Assembly (NCBI RefSeq): GCF_031202305.1
Contig: NZ_CP101731.1
Span: 1,798,001 to 1,862,000 of the forward strand
From: Pelagibacterium sp. 26DY04
GTDB lineage: Bacteria > Pseudomonadota > Alphaproteobacteria > Rhizobiales > Devosiaceae
DNA length: 64,000 nucleotides
Reading direction: 5' to 3'
The notes under the pieces are model-generated. The model ran no database searches and was not told the DNA's origin. It saw nothing but the letters and a program-made list of their open reading frames with translations. Below are positions 1-7,475 of this stretch, one piece after another (the stretch's first letter is position 1; the number at the start of each line of letters is the position of its first letter). A program made the position numbers and the translations under genes.

Positions 1-155
1 TGTATTTCGACGAGCCCACGGCTGCCTATGCGGTCCCGGCGGTCGAACTGCGCGTCGTGATCGCCCTCACCGGGTTCCTGATCCTGACCTATTATGTAAC
101 GGTCGGCCCGGCCCTGACCGCGCTGGCGCACACCGCCGCCAATTCGCTGTTCTAG
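1..155 (+). CDS. nuoN: NADH-quinone oxidoreductase subunit N, C-terminal end (partial)
   Basis: Only the last 50 codons are present, read in the frame starting at base 3 and ending at the TAG at 153-155. The peptide has a hydrophobic segment (VVIALTGFLILTYYV) followed by a short polar tail, as expected for the last transmembrane helix of the proton-pumping NuoN subunit of respiratory complex I. The biotin ligase gene starts 2 bases downstream, which is the usual nuoN-birA-rnj order in Hyphomicrobiales. The call rests on this tail plus the context; the body of the gene lies outside the window. Confidence 0.75.
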   Translation, partial: YFDEPTAAYAVPAVELRVVIALTGFLILTYYVTVGPALTALAHTAANSLF

Positions 156-156
156 C

Positions 157-1050
157 GTGGTCGCGTTCCCGCTCCCGCCAAAGGCCATCGAAGCCGGTTA
201 CCGTGTGATCGGCTTCGATACGGTCGGCTCGACCAACGCCGAAGCGATGAACGCCGCTCTGGCCGGCGATGCCGGAAAAATCTGGTTCGCCGCCCTGCAG
301 CAGACCGAGGGCAGGGGCCGCCGCGGTCGCAAGTGGGAAAACCCCCACGGCAATCTCGCCGCTTCCCTGCTGATCGTCCCCGACGCTCCGGCGGCAAATC
401 TCGCCAGCCTCGGTTTCGTTGCCGGCGTCGCCCTCAATGCAGCGCTCGCCCGCCTGATGCCTGCCGCCTCCATCCGCAGCGGCATCGACGGCGCTGATGG
501 AGCGTGGTCGGGAAAAGTTGGAGACTTTTCCGGTTCGACCGCGCGACAAGACGAAAATTCCACGAGCGCAACGGGCAGGGCGCGCATCGCGCTCAAATGG
601 CCCAATGACCTGCTCGCCGACGGCGCCAAGCTCGCCGGCATCCTGCTCGAAGCCCAGAAGCGGCCCGACGGCAAGACGGCCATCGTCATCGGCATCGGCG
701 TCAACGTCGTCGCCGCGCCCGAGGGGCTGCCATACCCGGCCACCTCGCTTGCCGCCCTTGGCGCGCGCTTCGATGCCGCAGCGGTCTTCGAGGCACTGGC
801 CGAAAGCTGGGTCGAGTGCTACCAGAAGTGGAACAATGGCCAAGGCACAGCCGATATCATCCGGGCCTGGCGCGGCAGCGCCGCCGGCATCGGCACCGAG
901 GTCGCCGTCCAGCGCAACGATGGCGTGTTGCGCGGCGTTTTTGAAACGATTGATGATGCGGGCCATCTGATTGTCCGCGACGACGAAGGGCATCGCATCG
1001 CGATTGCGGCGGGCGATGTCCATTTTGGAACCACGGCAACGCTGCGCTGA
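157..1050 (+). CDS. birA: Biotin--[acetyl-CoA-carboxylase] ligase with an in-frame repeat-derived insert
   Basis: Attaches biotin to the carrier domain of acetyl-CoA carboxylase and other carboxylases, using ATP. Visible motifs are GSTNAEA (residues 24-30), the biotinyl-AMP loop GRGRRGRKW (52-60) and the catalytic lysine region LKWPND (146-151), followed by a C-terminal beta domain. It has no N-terminal helix-turn-helix, so it is a group I ligase and not a repressor. The start is GTG, 2 bases after nuoN. At 297 residues it is longer than the roughly 250-270 usual for the family. The excess is residues about 117-141, a low-complexity Ser/Gly/Asp stretch just before the LKWPND motif. It is encoded by a palindromic DNA element related to intergenic repeats at 24 kb and 34 kb. 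Function is probably retained because the frame is open and the motifs are intact. Confidence 0.95.
   Translation: MVAFPLPPKAIEAGYRVIGFDTVGSTNAEAMNAALAGDAGKIWFAALQQTEGRGRRGRKWENPHGNLAASLLIVPDAPAANLASLGFVAGVALNAALARLMPAASIRSGIDGADGAWSGKVGDFSGSTARQDENSTSATGRARIALKWPNDLLADGAKLAGILLEAQKRPDGKTAIVIGIGVNVVAAPEGLPYPATSLAALGARFDAAAVFEALAESWVECYQKWNNGQGTADIIRAWRGSAAGIGTEVAVQRNDGVLRGVFETIDDAGHLIVRDDEGHRIAIAAGDVHFGTTATLR
506..575 (+). repeat. Palindromic repeat element inserted in frame within birA
   Basis: Nested inverted repeats are visible: GGTCG (506-510) with CGACC (536-540), and inside them GGAAAAGT (511-518) with ACTTTTCC (524-531). The right flank runs CGCGCGACAAGACGAAAA. The same order of blocks, an outer GTGTCC/GGACAC arm, an inner GCAAAA/TTTTGC arm and then CGCG-CAAAACAA, appears when the intergenic copies at 24041-24087 and 33981-34030 are read on the minus strand. 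I infer one repeat family of the RIME type. The edges of this copy are approximate. Confidence 0.6.
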
Positions 1051-1109
1051 ACGGGCGATTGCCGCATTTTTTAGAGGACGCGGCCGCACTCCGGCCGCGC
1101 TATTGGCTT

Positions 1110-2792
1110 ATGGCAAAAAGCAATTCGGGCGCCGACGAACTGGTCTTCGTGCCCTTGGGCGGTGTCGGCGAAATCGGCATGAACATGGGGCTGTATGGTT
1201 TCGGCCCCGAAGAAAACCGCAAATGGCTGGTCGTCGATTGCGGCGTGTCCTTCGGCGGCCCCGAGTTGCCCGGCATCGAACTGGTGATGCCCGATCCCTC
1301 GTTCTTAGAAGACGAATCCGACAATGTCGTCGGCCTCGTCCTTACCCATGCCCATGAAGACCATTACGGCGCCATCCTCGACATCTGGCCCGCCTTCGAC
1401 AAGCCGGTCTTTGCCGGCCGGTTCGGCGCGGCCATGCTCAAGGCCAAGCGGATTTCCAACAACATCGAGGACGATGTCGAGATCCAGATCTTCACGCCAG
1501 GCATTCCCTTCCAGGTTGGACCCTTCAAGGTCGAAGCCATCGAGGTTTCTCACTCGATCCCCGAATCCAACGCCCTGCTGATCGAAACGCCCGCCGGCCG
1601 CGTCCTGCACACCGGCGACTGGAAGATCGATCCCGAGCCCGTCGGCACCCCGCCCACCAACATCAAGCGTTTTCGCGAACTCGGAGCGGACGGCAAGCCG
1701 CTCGCGCTGATCTGCGATTCCACCAACGCCATGAAGGATGGCGACAGTCCCTCGGAAACCGAAGTCGGCGTCAATCTCGAGCGCCTGATCGCCACGGCCA
1801 AGAACCGGGTCGCCGTCACCATCTTCGCCTCAAACCTGGGCCGCATGATCTCCATCGCCCGTGCCGCCGCCAAGGCCGACCGCCAGGTGGTGGCCGCGGG
1901 CAGGGCGGTGCATCGCATCGCCGGCATTGCCCGCGAGCTGGGGCTGATGGAAGGCGTTCCCGATTTCCTCGACCAGGATGCCTATGGCTACCTGCCGCGC
2001 GACAAGGTTGTGCTGATCTGCACCGGTAGCCAGGGCGAGGCCCGAGCCGCTATGGCCCGCATCGCCGACGGCTCGCATCCGGTCATCGACCTTTCACCTG
2101 GCGACATGGCGATCTTTTCCTCCTGGGCGATTCCCGGCAACGAAAAGGCGGTCCTCGATATCCAGAACAAGCTGGTCGACAGGGGGGTCGAAGTGGTCAC
2201 CGGCCGCGACGAGATGATCCACGTCTCGGGTCACCCGCGCCGGCACGAACTGGCGCAGCTTTACGATTGGCTGAAGCCGGACGTGCTGATCCCCGTCCAT
2301 GGCGAACCCATGCACCTTGAGGCCCACGCCACGTTCGGGCGTGAAAAGGGAATCAAGACGGTGATGTCAATCCGCAATGGCGACATGGTTCGGCTTTATC
2401 CCGAACCCAAGCACTTCCCCGGCGAGGTTCCCACGGGCGTCCTCTATCTCGATGGCAACCTGCTGTGCACGCCCGAGGAGTCCAATGTCCGCGATCGCCG
2501 CCGCCTGGGCTTTGGCGGCGTGGCCATCGTCTCGCTGGTGGTCAACGCCAAGGGACAGATCGTCTCAGGGCCGGTATTCGATCTGGACGGCATTCCCGAT
2601 CTGGCAGACGATGACGATCCGTTGAGTGCGGTCGCTCACGATGCGGTGAGGGGCACCATCAAGAGCTTCCCCGAAAAACGCCGTGGCGATACAGGCCGCT
2701 TTGCCGAGGCCATTCGCCGGGCCGTGCGCTCCGAGCTCAACGCCGCCTGGGGCCGCAAGCCCATCGTCAAGGTGTTCGTCCACAAAGTGTGA
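1110..2792 (+). CDS. rnj: Ribonuclease J
   Basis: Metallo-beta-lactamase/beta-CASP ribonuclease with endo- and 5'-3' exonuclease activity in mRNA decay and rRNA 5'-end maturation. The zinc-binding HxHxDH motif is at residues 80-85 (THAHEDHYG). The beta-CASP part follows (VAVTIFASNLGRM; ICTGSQGE), then the late histidine motif VSGHPRRHE and PVHGEPMH. The length of 560 residues is typical. The reading frame stays open to 1059, but the ATG at 1110 gives the normal family start (MAKSNSGADELVFVPLGG). birA ends 59 bases upstream. The cell also has RNase E (29.2 kb), the two-nuclease combination usual in Hyphomicrobiales. Confidence 0.95.
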   Translation: MAKSNSGADELVFVPLGGVGEIGMNMGLYGFGPEENRKWLVVDCGVSFGGPELPGIELVMPDPSFLEDESDNVVGLVLTHAHEDHYGAILDIWPAFDKPVFAGRFGAAMLKAKRISNNIEDDVEIQIFTPGIPFQVGPFKVEAIEVSHSIPESNALLIETPAGRVLHTGDWKIDPEPVGTPPTNIKRFRELGADGKPLALICDSTNAMKDGDSPSETEVGVNLERLIATAKNRVAVTIFASNLGRMISIARAAAKADRQVVAAGRAVHRIAGIARELGLMEGVPDFLDQDAYGYLPRDKVVLICTGSQGEARAAMARIADGSHPVIDLSPGDMAIFSSWAIPGNEKAVLDIQNKLVDRGVEVVTGRDEMIHVSGHPRRHELAQLYDWLKPDVLIPVHGEPMHLEAHATFGREKGIKTVMSIRNGDMVRLYPEPKHFPGEVPTGVLYLDGNLLCTPEESNVRDRRRLGFGGVAIVSLVVNAKGQIVSGPVFDLDGIPDLADDDDPLSAVAHDAVRGTIKSFPEKRRGDTGRFAEAIRRAVRSELNAAWGRKPIVKVFVHKV

Positions 2793-2850
2793 TCAGGAGG
2801 GTTGCCGGAAGCGGCTTTTCGGTTCGGGCAACGCGACAAGGAACAAGTTC

Positions 2851-3096
2851 ATGCAGCCCTTCACCTATGTCGCCATCTATTTCGTCGTCTGGTGGACGGT
2901 CCTCTTCGCCGTCCTCCCCTTCGGCGTGCGCGGGCAACATGAGGATGGTGAGTTCGTCCAGGGCACCGAACCCGGCGCGCCGGTCAAGGCGCATCTATGG
3001 CAAAAGGTGCTGGCGACGACCGTGATTTCCGCCGTCGTCACCGTGCTGCTGTTCTGGGCCCTCTCCAATCCCGCGCTGCAGGAATACTGGAGCTAG
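2851..3096 (+). CDS. DUF1467 family small membrane protein
   Basis: An 81-residue protein with two predicted transmembrane helices (about residues 5-24 and 52-74) around a short polar loop with the segment FGVRGQHEDGE. This is the DUF1467 pattern, found next to proS and lolCD in many Hyphomicrobiales; its function is unknown. The ATG at 2851 follows a purine-rich AAGGAACAAG. The frame is open further upstream to 2683, but that part overlaps rnj and does not look like this family. It lies 58 bases after rnj on the same strand and may share its transcript. Confidence 0.85.
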   Translation: MQPFTYVAIYFVVWWTVLFAVLPFGVRGQHEDGEFVQGTEPGAPVKAHLWQKVLATTVISAVVTVLLFWALSNPALQEYWS

Positions 3097-3130
3097 CCGA
3101 AGGGCCGGTTCAGCTTTCGCGGTTTTCCGG

Positions 3131-3158
3131 TCAATTCGGGATCAAAGCCCGAGAATGA
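3131..3158 (+). repeat. Short REP-like palindrome
   Basis: ATTCGGG and GCCCGAGAAT flank a short ATCAAA centre and are followed by GACG. A similar palindrome with the same flanks (ATTCCGGGA/TCCCGGAAT followed by GA) lies at 10957-10978 after dnaE. Both sit just after a stop codon. Dispersed palindromes of this general look (GGATCAAGCCCG-like) are common in alphaproteobacterial genomes; that these two belong to one family is inference. Confidence 0.4.
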
Positions 3159-3305
3159 CGCGCGCCGGAAAACACAGCCCCATTGGAACCTCAACCGCTC
3201 TCCCGGTCCTGGACCCGGAGACCCGCAAGGCCTCTTGCGGCAGCGGAAGAGGTGTGACCTCCGGCGCGCGCCCCGCATCCCCCGATTTTCCTCACGTAAA
3301 ATAAA

Positions 3306-3332
3306 AAAATGCAGGGCTAAGCCCTGCATTTT
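3306..3332. terminator. Strong intrinsic-type terminator, better on the minus strand
   Basis: AAAATGCAGGGC, loop TAA, GCCCTGCATTTT: a perfect 12-bp stem with a 3-base loop. Read on the + strand it ends in ATTTTAA, so it can end the nuo/birA/rnj/DUF1467 transcript. Read on the - strand the stem is followed by a longer T tract (ATTTTTTTAT), the better terminator form, although no - strand gene is evident upstream of it. Confidence 0.7.
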
Positions 3333-3349
3333 AAAAAAGTTTCGCGACA

Positions 3350-3441
3350 ATCCACTGGTCTTACAGCGCGCAGATGGGCGGCCAGTGCTCCTCCCTTGAC
3401 GTTGTCAGCGTCGGGCGGGTTGTACCCGCCGTTCGTTTTAT
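3350..3441 (+). ncRNA. Candidate small structured RNA with an anti-Shine-Dalgarno tract
   Basis: On the + strand three hairpins follow one another: CACTGG (3353-3358) with CCAGTG (3382-3387), GACG/CGTC (3398-3401, 3409-3412), and GGCGGGT/ACCCGCC (3414-3420, 3424-3430) followed by GTTCGTTTTAT, which looks like a terminator. Between the first two lies CTCCTCCC (3388-3395), complementary to ribosome binding sites, a feature of several rhizobial trans-acting small RNAs. No clear promoter is seen, so this is only a candidate; it could also be part of the proS leader. Confidence 0.3.
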
Positions 3442-3623
3442 GGGGCGGACCCTACCAAGGACATTTTGCCGCGACAAGAAGAAAATGCGTGGATTTGTCA
3501 CACCGCGTCAAAAAACTGTCATAGGGGCAAACAAGGGTCCGCCTTGCCATCGTGCACTCCATTGCGCTTGATGGTTCCGCCCGGTATTGAGCCATTGTCG
3601 ATTCTCGGCAGCTCGGAGTTTTC

Positions 3624-4973
3624 ATGCGCCTCTCACGCTATTTCCTGCCCGTCCTCAAAGAGACCCCCAAAGAGGCAGAAATCGTTTCTCACCGCCTCAT
3701 GCTGCGGGCGGGCATGATCCGTCAGCAGGCTTCGGGGCTGTATTCCTGGCTGCCGCTGGGGTTCAAGGTGCTGCGCAAGATCGAAAAGATCATTGAAGAG
3801 GAGCAGAACCGCTCCGGCGCCATCCAGCTCCTGATGCCCACCATCCAATCCGCCGATCTCTGGCGCGAGAGCGGGCGTTATGACGCCTATGGCAAGGAAA
3901 TGCTCCGCATCGAGGACCGGCACGAGCGCGACATGCTCTATGGGCCCACCAATGAGGAGATGATCACCGACATCTTCCGGACCTATGTGAAGTCCTACAA
4001 GGATCTGCCGCTCAATCTCTATCACATCCAGTGGAAGTTCCGCGACGAGGTGCGCCCGCGCTTCGGCACCATGCGCGCCCGCGAATTTCTCATGAAGGAC
4101 GCCTATTCCTTCGATCTGGACAAGGAGGGCGCGGTCAAGGCCTATCAGCGCATGTTCGTGGCCTATCTGCGCACCTTTCACCGGCTCGGGCTCACCGCCA
4201 TTCCCATGCGCGCCGACACCGGCCCGATCGGCGGCGATCTTTCGCATGAATTCATCGTTCTGGCCGATACCGGCGAAAGCGCCGTGTTCTGCCACAAGGA
4301 ACTGCTCGAAAAGCCGATCCCTTCCGCCGACACCGATTTCCGCTCCGACCTGAGCCCCATCGTCGACGATTGGACCTCGCTTTACGCCGCGACCGAGGAA
4401 ATGGTCGACATGGCCGAATATGAGCAGAACGTGCCCGAAGATCAGCGCGTTTCCGCGCGCGGTATCGAGGTGGGGCACATCTTCTATTTCGGCACCAAAT
4501 ATTCCGACCCCATGGGCGCCAAGGTGATGGGCCCCGATGGCAAGGAAGTCCCGGTGCATATGGGCTCCTACGGCATCGGCCCCTCGCGGCTCGTCGCGGC
4601 CATCATCGAGGCCAGCCATGACGACAACGGTATCGTCTGGCCGGTTTCGGTCGCCCCGTTCGAAGTGAGCCTCATCAATCTCAAATCGGGCGACGCACAG
4701 TGCGATGCGGCCAACGACAAACTCTATGGCCAGCTCCAGGCGGCCGGCATCGAGGTTCTCTATGATGACCGCGAATCCGGCGCCGGGCAGAAATTTGCGA
4801 CCTCCGATCTGATCGGTATTCCGTTCCAGTTGATCGTCGGCCCGCGCGGGCTCGCTTCCGGCGAAGTCGAAATCAAGCACCGCAAGACCGACGAGCGCGA
4901 AACGATCGGCATCGAAGACGCCGTTGCCCGTTTGAAAGCGCTGATCGAACCCGAACGCAGGGACAACGTTTGA
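3624..4973 (+). CDS. proS: Proline--tRNA ligase (short type)
   Basis: Charges tRNA-Pro with proline in the cytoplasm. It starts [19 protein letters not shown] and carries the class II motifs: motif 1 around residues 60-75 ([17 protein letters not shown]), motif 2 ([16 protein letters not shown]) and motif 3 ([20 protein letters not shown]), then an anticodon-binding domain ending near residue 440. At 449 residues it lacks the roughly 180-residue editing insert of bacterial-type ProRS, which is usual for alphaproteobacteria. The ATG at 3624 has GGAG about 8 bases upstream. The lolC-type gene overlaps its stop by 4 bases, so translation is probably coupled. Confidence 0.97.
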   Translation: MRLSRYFLPVLKETPKEAEIVSHRLMLRAGMIRQQASGLYSWLPLGFKVLRKIEKIIEEEQNRSGAIQLLMPTIQSADLWRESGRYDAYGKEMLRIEDRHERDMLYGPTNEEMITDIFRTYVKSYKDLPLNLYHIQWKFRDEVRPRFGTMRAREFLMKDAYSFDLDKEGAVKAYQRMFVAYLRTFHRLGLTAIPMRADTGPIGGDLSHEFIVLADTGESAVFCHKELLEKPIPSADTDFRSDLSPIVDDWTSLYAATEEMVDMAEYEQNVPEDQRVSARGIEVGHIFYFGTKYSDPMGAKVMGPDGKEVPVHMGSYGIGPSRLVAAIIEASHDDNGIVWPVSVAPFEVSLINLKSGDAQCDAANDKLYGQLQAAGIEVLYDDRESGAGQKFATSDLIGIPFQLIVGPRGLASGEVEIKHRKTDERETIGIEDAVARLKALIEPERRDNV

Positions 4974-6337
4974 CCTCCACCGACGCCGCCCGGCGGCAAA
5001 AGGGAACGCGACCGTTTTCGCGCTTTGAATGGATTCTGGCCGGGCGCTATCTGCGCGCCCGCCGCCGCGACGCCTTCGTTTCGGTCATCGCCATTCTGAC
5101 CATGGTCGGCATCATGATCGGTGTCGCCGCTCTGATCGTCGTGATGAGCGTCATGAACGGCTTTCGCGGCGAGTTGATCACCCGTACCTTGGGGCTCAAC
5201 GGCCATTTCACGGGCTTTCCCATCGAGCAGCAGTTCACCGATTACGAGCAGGTGCGCGCCAATCTCGAGGGCGTGGAAGGCGTGGTTTCCGCTGTCGCCT
5301 TCGTTGAAGGGCAGGCGTTGGTTTCGAGCCCCTACAATTCCTCGGGCGCCAATATCCGGGGCATGTCGCTCGAAGATATCGAGAAGCTCCCCTTGCTCTA
5401 TCAAAGTGTCGAGTATGGCGGCTGGGAAGATTGGGACGAACTGGAAGGGGTGGCCATCGGCTCGCGCATGGCCGCCAATCTGGGCCTTGCGATCGGTGAT
5501 CCGCTGACCATCGTTACCCCTAACGGTCCACGCACGCCGCTTGGTTCGACGCCGCAGATCCGCACATATCCCGTCAATGCGATCTTCGATGTGGGCATGG
5601 TCGAGTTCGACTCGCTCTTCGTCTATATGCCCATCGATGCGGCGCAGACCTATTTCCGCCTCTATGAGGATAGGCTGCGCGAGGGCTTCGAGGAACTCGA
5701 TCCGCTCGCCACGGACGAGGAAATCGATGCTGCCTACGAGCGCGTCGGCATGGCAACGGCGGTCGAGGTGTTCCTGGCCGATCCCGATGCCACGGCGACC
5801 ATGCAGCGTCCGCTCGAGGATGCTGCGGGCCGCCCCATGGTTTTCACCGATTGGCAGACGCGCAACCAGACGCTGTTTTCCGCGCTCCAGGTCGAGCGGG
5901 TGGTGATGTTCACCATCCTGTCGATGATCATCCTGGTCGCCGCCTTCAACATCATTTCCAGCCTCATCATGCTGGTGAAGGATAAGGCCGCCGACATCGC
6001 CGTGCTGCGCACCATGGGCGCCACCCGCGCCTCTATCATGCGGGTGTTCTGCATCACCGGAACCGCCATCGGGTTTATCGGCACCATTCTGGGCTTCATT
6101 CTCGGCGTGGTCATCGCCCTCAATGCCGAGGCCATCCGCGCCTGGATTTCCAATCTGCTCGGCATCACCCTGTTCCCGCCCGAGATCTTCGCCTTTTCGG
6201 AACTGCCGTCGCGGGTCGATCCGCTCGAGGTCACGGTGGTTCTCGCCGTGGCGCTGGGGCTCTCGTTCCTCGCAACGCTCTACCCGGCCTGGCGCGCCGC
6301 CCAGTATGACCCCGTGGAGGCGCTGCGCTATGAGTGA
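4970..6337 (+). CDS. lolC: Lipoprotein-releasing ABC transporter permease (LolC/LolE family)
   Basis: Inner-membrane permease that extracts mature lipoproteins from the inner membrane and hands them to the LolA carrier. It has the family layout: a cytoplasmic start with [20 protein letters not shown] (residues about 16-35), one transmembrane helix (about 42-65), a large periplasmic domain (to about 305), then three helices (about 310-335, 360-390 and 420-440) ending PVEALRYE. Start is TTG overlapping the proS stop (TTGA); no ATG fits the conserved N-terminus. Only one permease gene is present, so it probably works as a homodimer (LolF-like) with LolD, which follows with an 8-base overlap. Confidence 0.93.
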   Translation: MTSTDAARRQKGTRPFSRFEWILAGRYLRARRRDAFVSVIAILTMVGIMIGVAALIVVMSVMNGFRGELITRTLGLNGHFTGFPIEQQFTDYEQVRANLEGVEGVVSAVAFVEGQALVSSPYNSSGANIRGMSLEDIEKLPLLYQSVEYGGWEDWDELEGVAIGSRMAANLGLAIGDPLTIVTPNGPRTPLGSTPQIRTYPVNAIFDVGMVEFDSLFVYMPIDAAQTYFRLYEDRLREGFEELDPLATDEEIDAAYERVGMATAVEVFLADPDATATMQRPLEDAAGRPMVFTDWQTRNQTLFSALQVERVVMFTILSMIILVAAFNIISSLIMLVKDKAADIAVLRTMGATRASIMRVFCITGTAIGFIGTILGFILGVVIALNAEAIRAWISNLLGITLFPPEIFAFSELPSRVDPLEVTVVLAVALGLSFLATLYPAWRAAQYDPVEALRYE

Positions 6338-7016
6338 TGTCCTTTTGAGCCTCCGCGACGTGCGCCAGACCTATGGCGACGGGGAGGCGGCGGTGAATGT
6401 CCTCACCGGCGCCAGCCTTACCATCAATCGCGGCGAGATCGTTGCCCTGGTCGCGCCCTCGGGCGCTGGCAAGTCTACTCTGCTCCATATCTGTGGCCTG
6501 CTCGAACGTCCCACTGGCGGCGATGTCGATATCGACGGCGAGCGCACCTCGAAGCTGGCCGACCGCCAGCGCACCCTCCTGCGCCGTCACCGCATCGGCT
6601 ACGTCTACCAGTTCCACCACCTGCTGCCCGAATTCAGCGCGCTGGAAAACATCACCATGCCCCAGCTCATCGCCGGCGAAGGGCAGGGGACTGCCGACGA
6701 GCGCTCCAAGGCACTGCTCGACATCATGGGCATCGGCCACCGGGCCCATCATCGTCCCGCCGAACTCTCGGGCGGCGAACAGCAGCGCGTCGCCATCGCC
6801 CGCGCCGCCGCCAACCGTCCCAGCCTGGTGCTGGCCGACGAGCCGACCGGCAATCTGGACCCGGCGACCTCCGACACGGTCTTCGCCGCGCTCTCGGACC
6901 TGATCCGCCAGCAGCACGCCGGCTGCATCATCGCCACCCACAATCATGACCTCGCCCGCCGCGCCGATCGCGTGGTGACGATCGTCCAGGGCAAGGTCGA
7001 ACCGCTGGTTCTCTGA
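6330..7016 (+). CDS. lolD: Lipoprotein-releasing ABC transporter ATP-binding protein LolD
   Basis: ATPase partner of the preceding permease. It shows Walker [10 protein letters not shown] (residues 42-50), signature LSGGEQQR, Walker [13 protein letters not shown] and a switch histidine in IIATHNHD. The first P-loop position is Ala instead of Gly, a variant I recall as common in rhizobial LolD. The ATG at 6330 overlaps the permease stop by 8 bases and gives 228 residues; the frame is open further upstream but that part is only a shadow of the permease gene. A hairpin with a CTTTCG tail follows at 7045. Confidence 0.95.
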   Translation: MSDVLLSLRDVRQTYGDGEAAVNVLTGASLTINRGEIVALVAPSGAGKSTLLHICGLLERPTGGDVDIDGERTSKLADRQRTLLRRHRIGYVYQFHHLLPEFSALENITMPQLIAGEGQGTADERSKALLDIMGIGHRAHHRPAELSGGEQQRVAIARAAANRPSLVLADEPTGNLDPATSDTVFAALSDLIRQQHAGCIIATHNHDLARRADRVVTIVQGKVEPLVL

Positions 7017-7044
7017 CCTCAGTTGAATCGACCCGAATACGTGT

Positions 7045-7073
7045 CCCCGGTTGGTTTCCCAGCCGGGGCTTTC
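7045..7073 (+). terminator. Hairpin after lolD, probable terminator
   Basis: CCCCGG (7045-7050) pairs with CCGGGG (7063-7068), with further partial pairing inside (TTGG/CCCA), followed by CTTTCG. It lies 28 bases after the lolD stop and probably ends the proS-lolCD transcript. The T tract is short, so confidence is moderate. Confidence 0.5.
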
Positions 7074-7228
7074 GTATGGATCCGCACGTGCCGACCCGCA
7101 TTTACCCGCACCCGTCCGGGCCGCTGCACCCGTATCCCGGCCTTTTCGCACAACGGTGTCGGCAAACGCCGGGTAGACCCTGCGTAACTTTTCTTTAACC
7201 AGCGATCTCAAGGCCGCTATGGTCCATA

Positions 7229-7257
7229 TGGACAGGAACAAAAAATGAACTTATAAG
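7229..7257 (+). promoter_or_regulatory. Sigma70-like promoter with an embedded LexA (SOS) box
   Basis: A -35-like TGGACA (7229-7234) and a -10-like TATAAG (7252-7257) are exactly 17 bases apart. The spacer contains GAAC-N7-GAAC (7236-7250), the reverse form of the GTTC-N7-GTTC box bound by LexA in alphaproteobacteria. A third GAAC lies at 7257-7260. LexA bound here would cover the promoter. The transcript would begin about 20 bases before the ribosome binding site of the small ORF at 7286. Confidence 0.7.
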
Positions 7258-7285
7258 AACAAACCATAAACACAGGAGAGATCCC

Positions 7286-7384
7286 ATGCTCGATTTCGTC
7301 AAGGACTTCATGGCCCTGGTTTCGCTGACCGCCTTCGGTGGTGTGACGCTGTTCTATTTCGATATGATCACTTATCTCGCCTGA
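7286..7384 (+). CDS. 32-residue small membrane protein, predicted SOS-inducible
   Basis: ATG at 7286 preceded by ACAGGAGAG (a strong ribosome binding site 5 bases away); stop TGA at 7382-7384. The product begins MLDFVKDFMALVSLTAF and consists of a short amphipathic start, then one hydrophobic helix (about residues 9-28), ending DMITYLA. The gene is the first ORF after the SOS-type promoter at 7229-7257. Small SOS-induced inner-membrane proteins are known to block cell division, for example SidA (29 residues) in Caulobacter. I do not see sequence identity to a named protein, so a checkpoint role is inference from size, topology and regulation. A T-less hairpin (GCCACCC/GGGTGGC, 7401-7417) follows and separates it from dnaE. 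Confidence 0.7.
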   Translation: MLDFVKDFMALVSLTAFGGVTLFYFDMITYLA

Positions 7385-7400
7385 TTCCCCCTGTGCAAAA

Positions 7401-7417
7401 GCCACCCTCAGGGTGGC
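7401..7417 (+). terminator. Hairpin between the small SOS-type ORF and dnaE
   Basis: GCCACCC, loop TCA, GGGTGGC: a perfect 7-bp stem placed 16 bases after the small ORF. No T tract follows (GGCAACAGG), so it may only slow polymerase, protect a 3' end, or act with Rho. It matters because it decides whether the SOS-type promoter also feeds dnaE. Confidence 0.4.
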
Positions 7418-7475
7418 GGCAACAGGTTTGGAATGGCACAAGGAAACATCAGCTTTTCTCGGGTTTACGCTCCTA

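Larger units (their letters stand above)
3097..3623. other. 527-bp intergenic region between the DUF1467 gene and proS
   Basis: No convincing protein gene. It holds, in order: a short palindrome of a dispersed type (3131-3158), a GC-rich hairpin CCGCAAG/CTTGCGG (3223-3240), a strong stem with A/T flanks (3306-3332), a run of three hairpins with a CTCCTCCC tract (3350-3441), and a final 180 bases of leader before proS with a GGAG element at about 3615. The frames on either strand lack a plausible start and do not resemble known proteins. Confidence 0.6.

Noticed and set aside
506..575. BirA insert as a natural family loop
   Set aside because: The DNA shows nested palindromes shared with intergenic copies and the residues are low complexity, so a repeat insertion explains it better; kept as a finding, not as a domain.
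3093..3350. 85-residue minus-strand frame in the gap before proS
   Set aside because: Composition and overlap with a palindrome and a terminator stem argue against coding; no ribosome binding site.
3633..4880. 415-residue minus-strand frame opposite proS
   Set aside because: Shadow of a gene with complete class II synthetase motifs.
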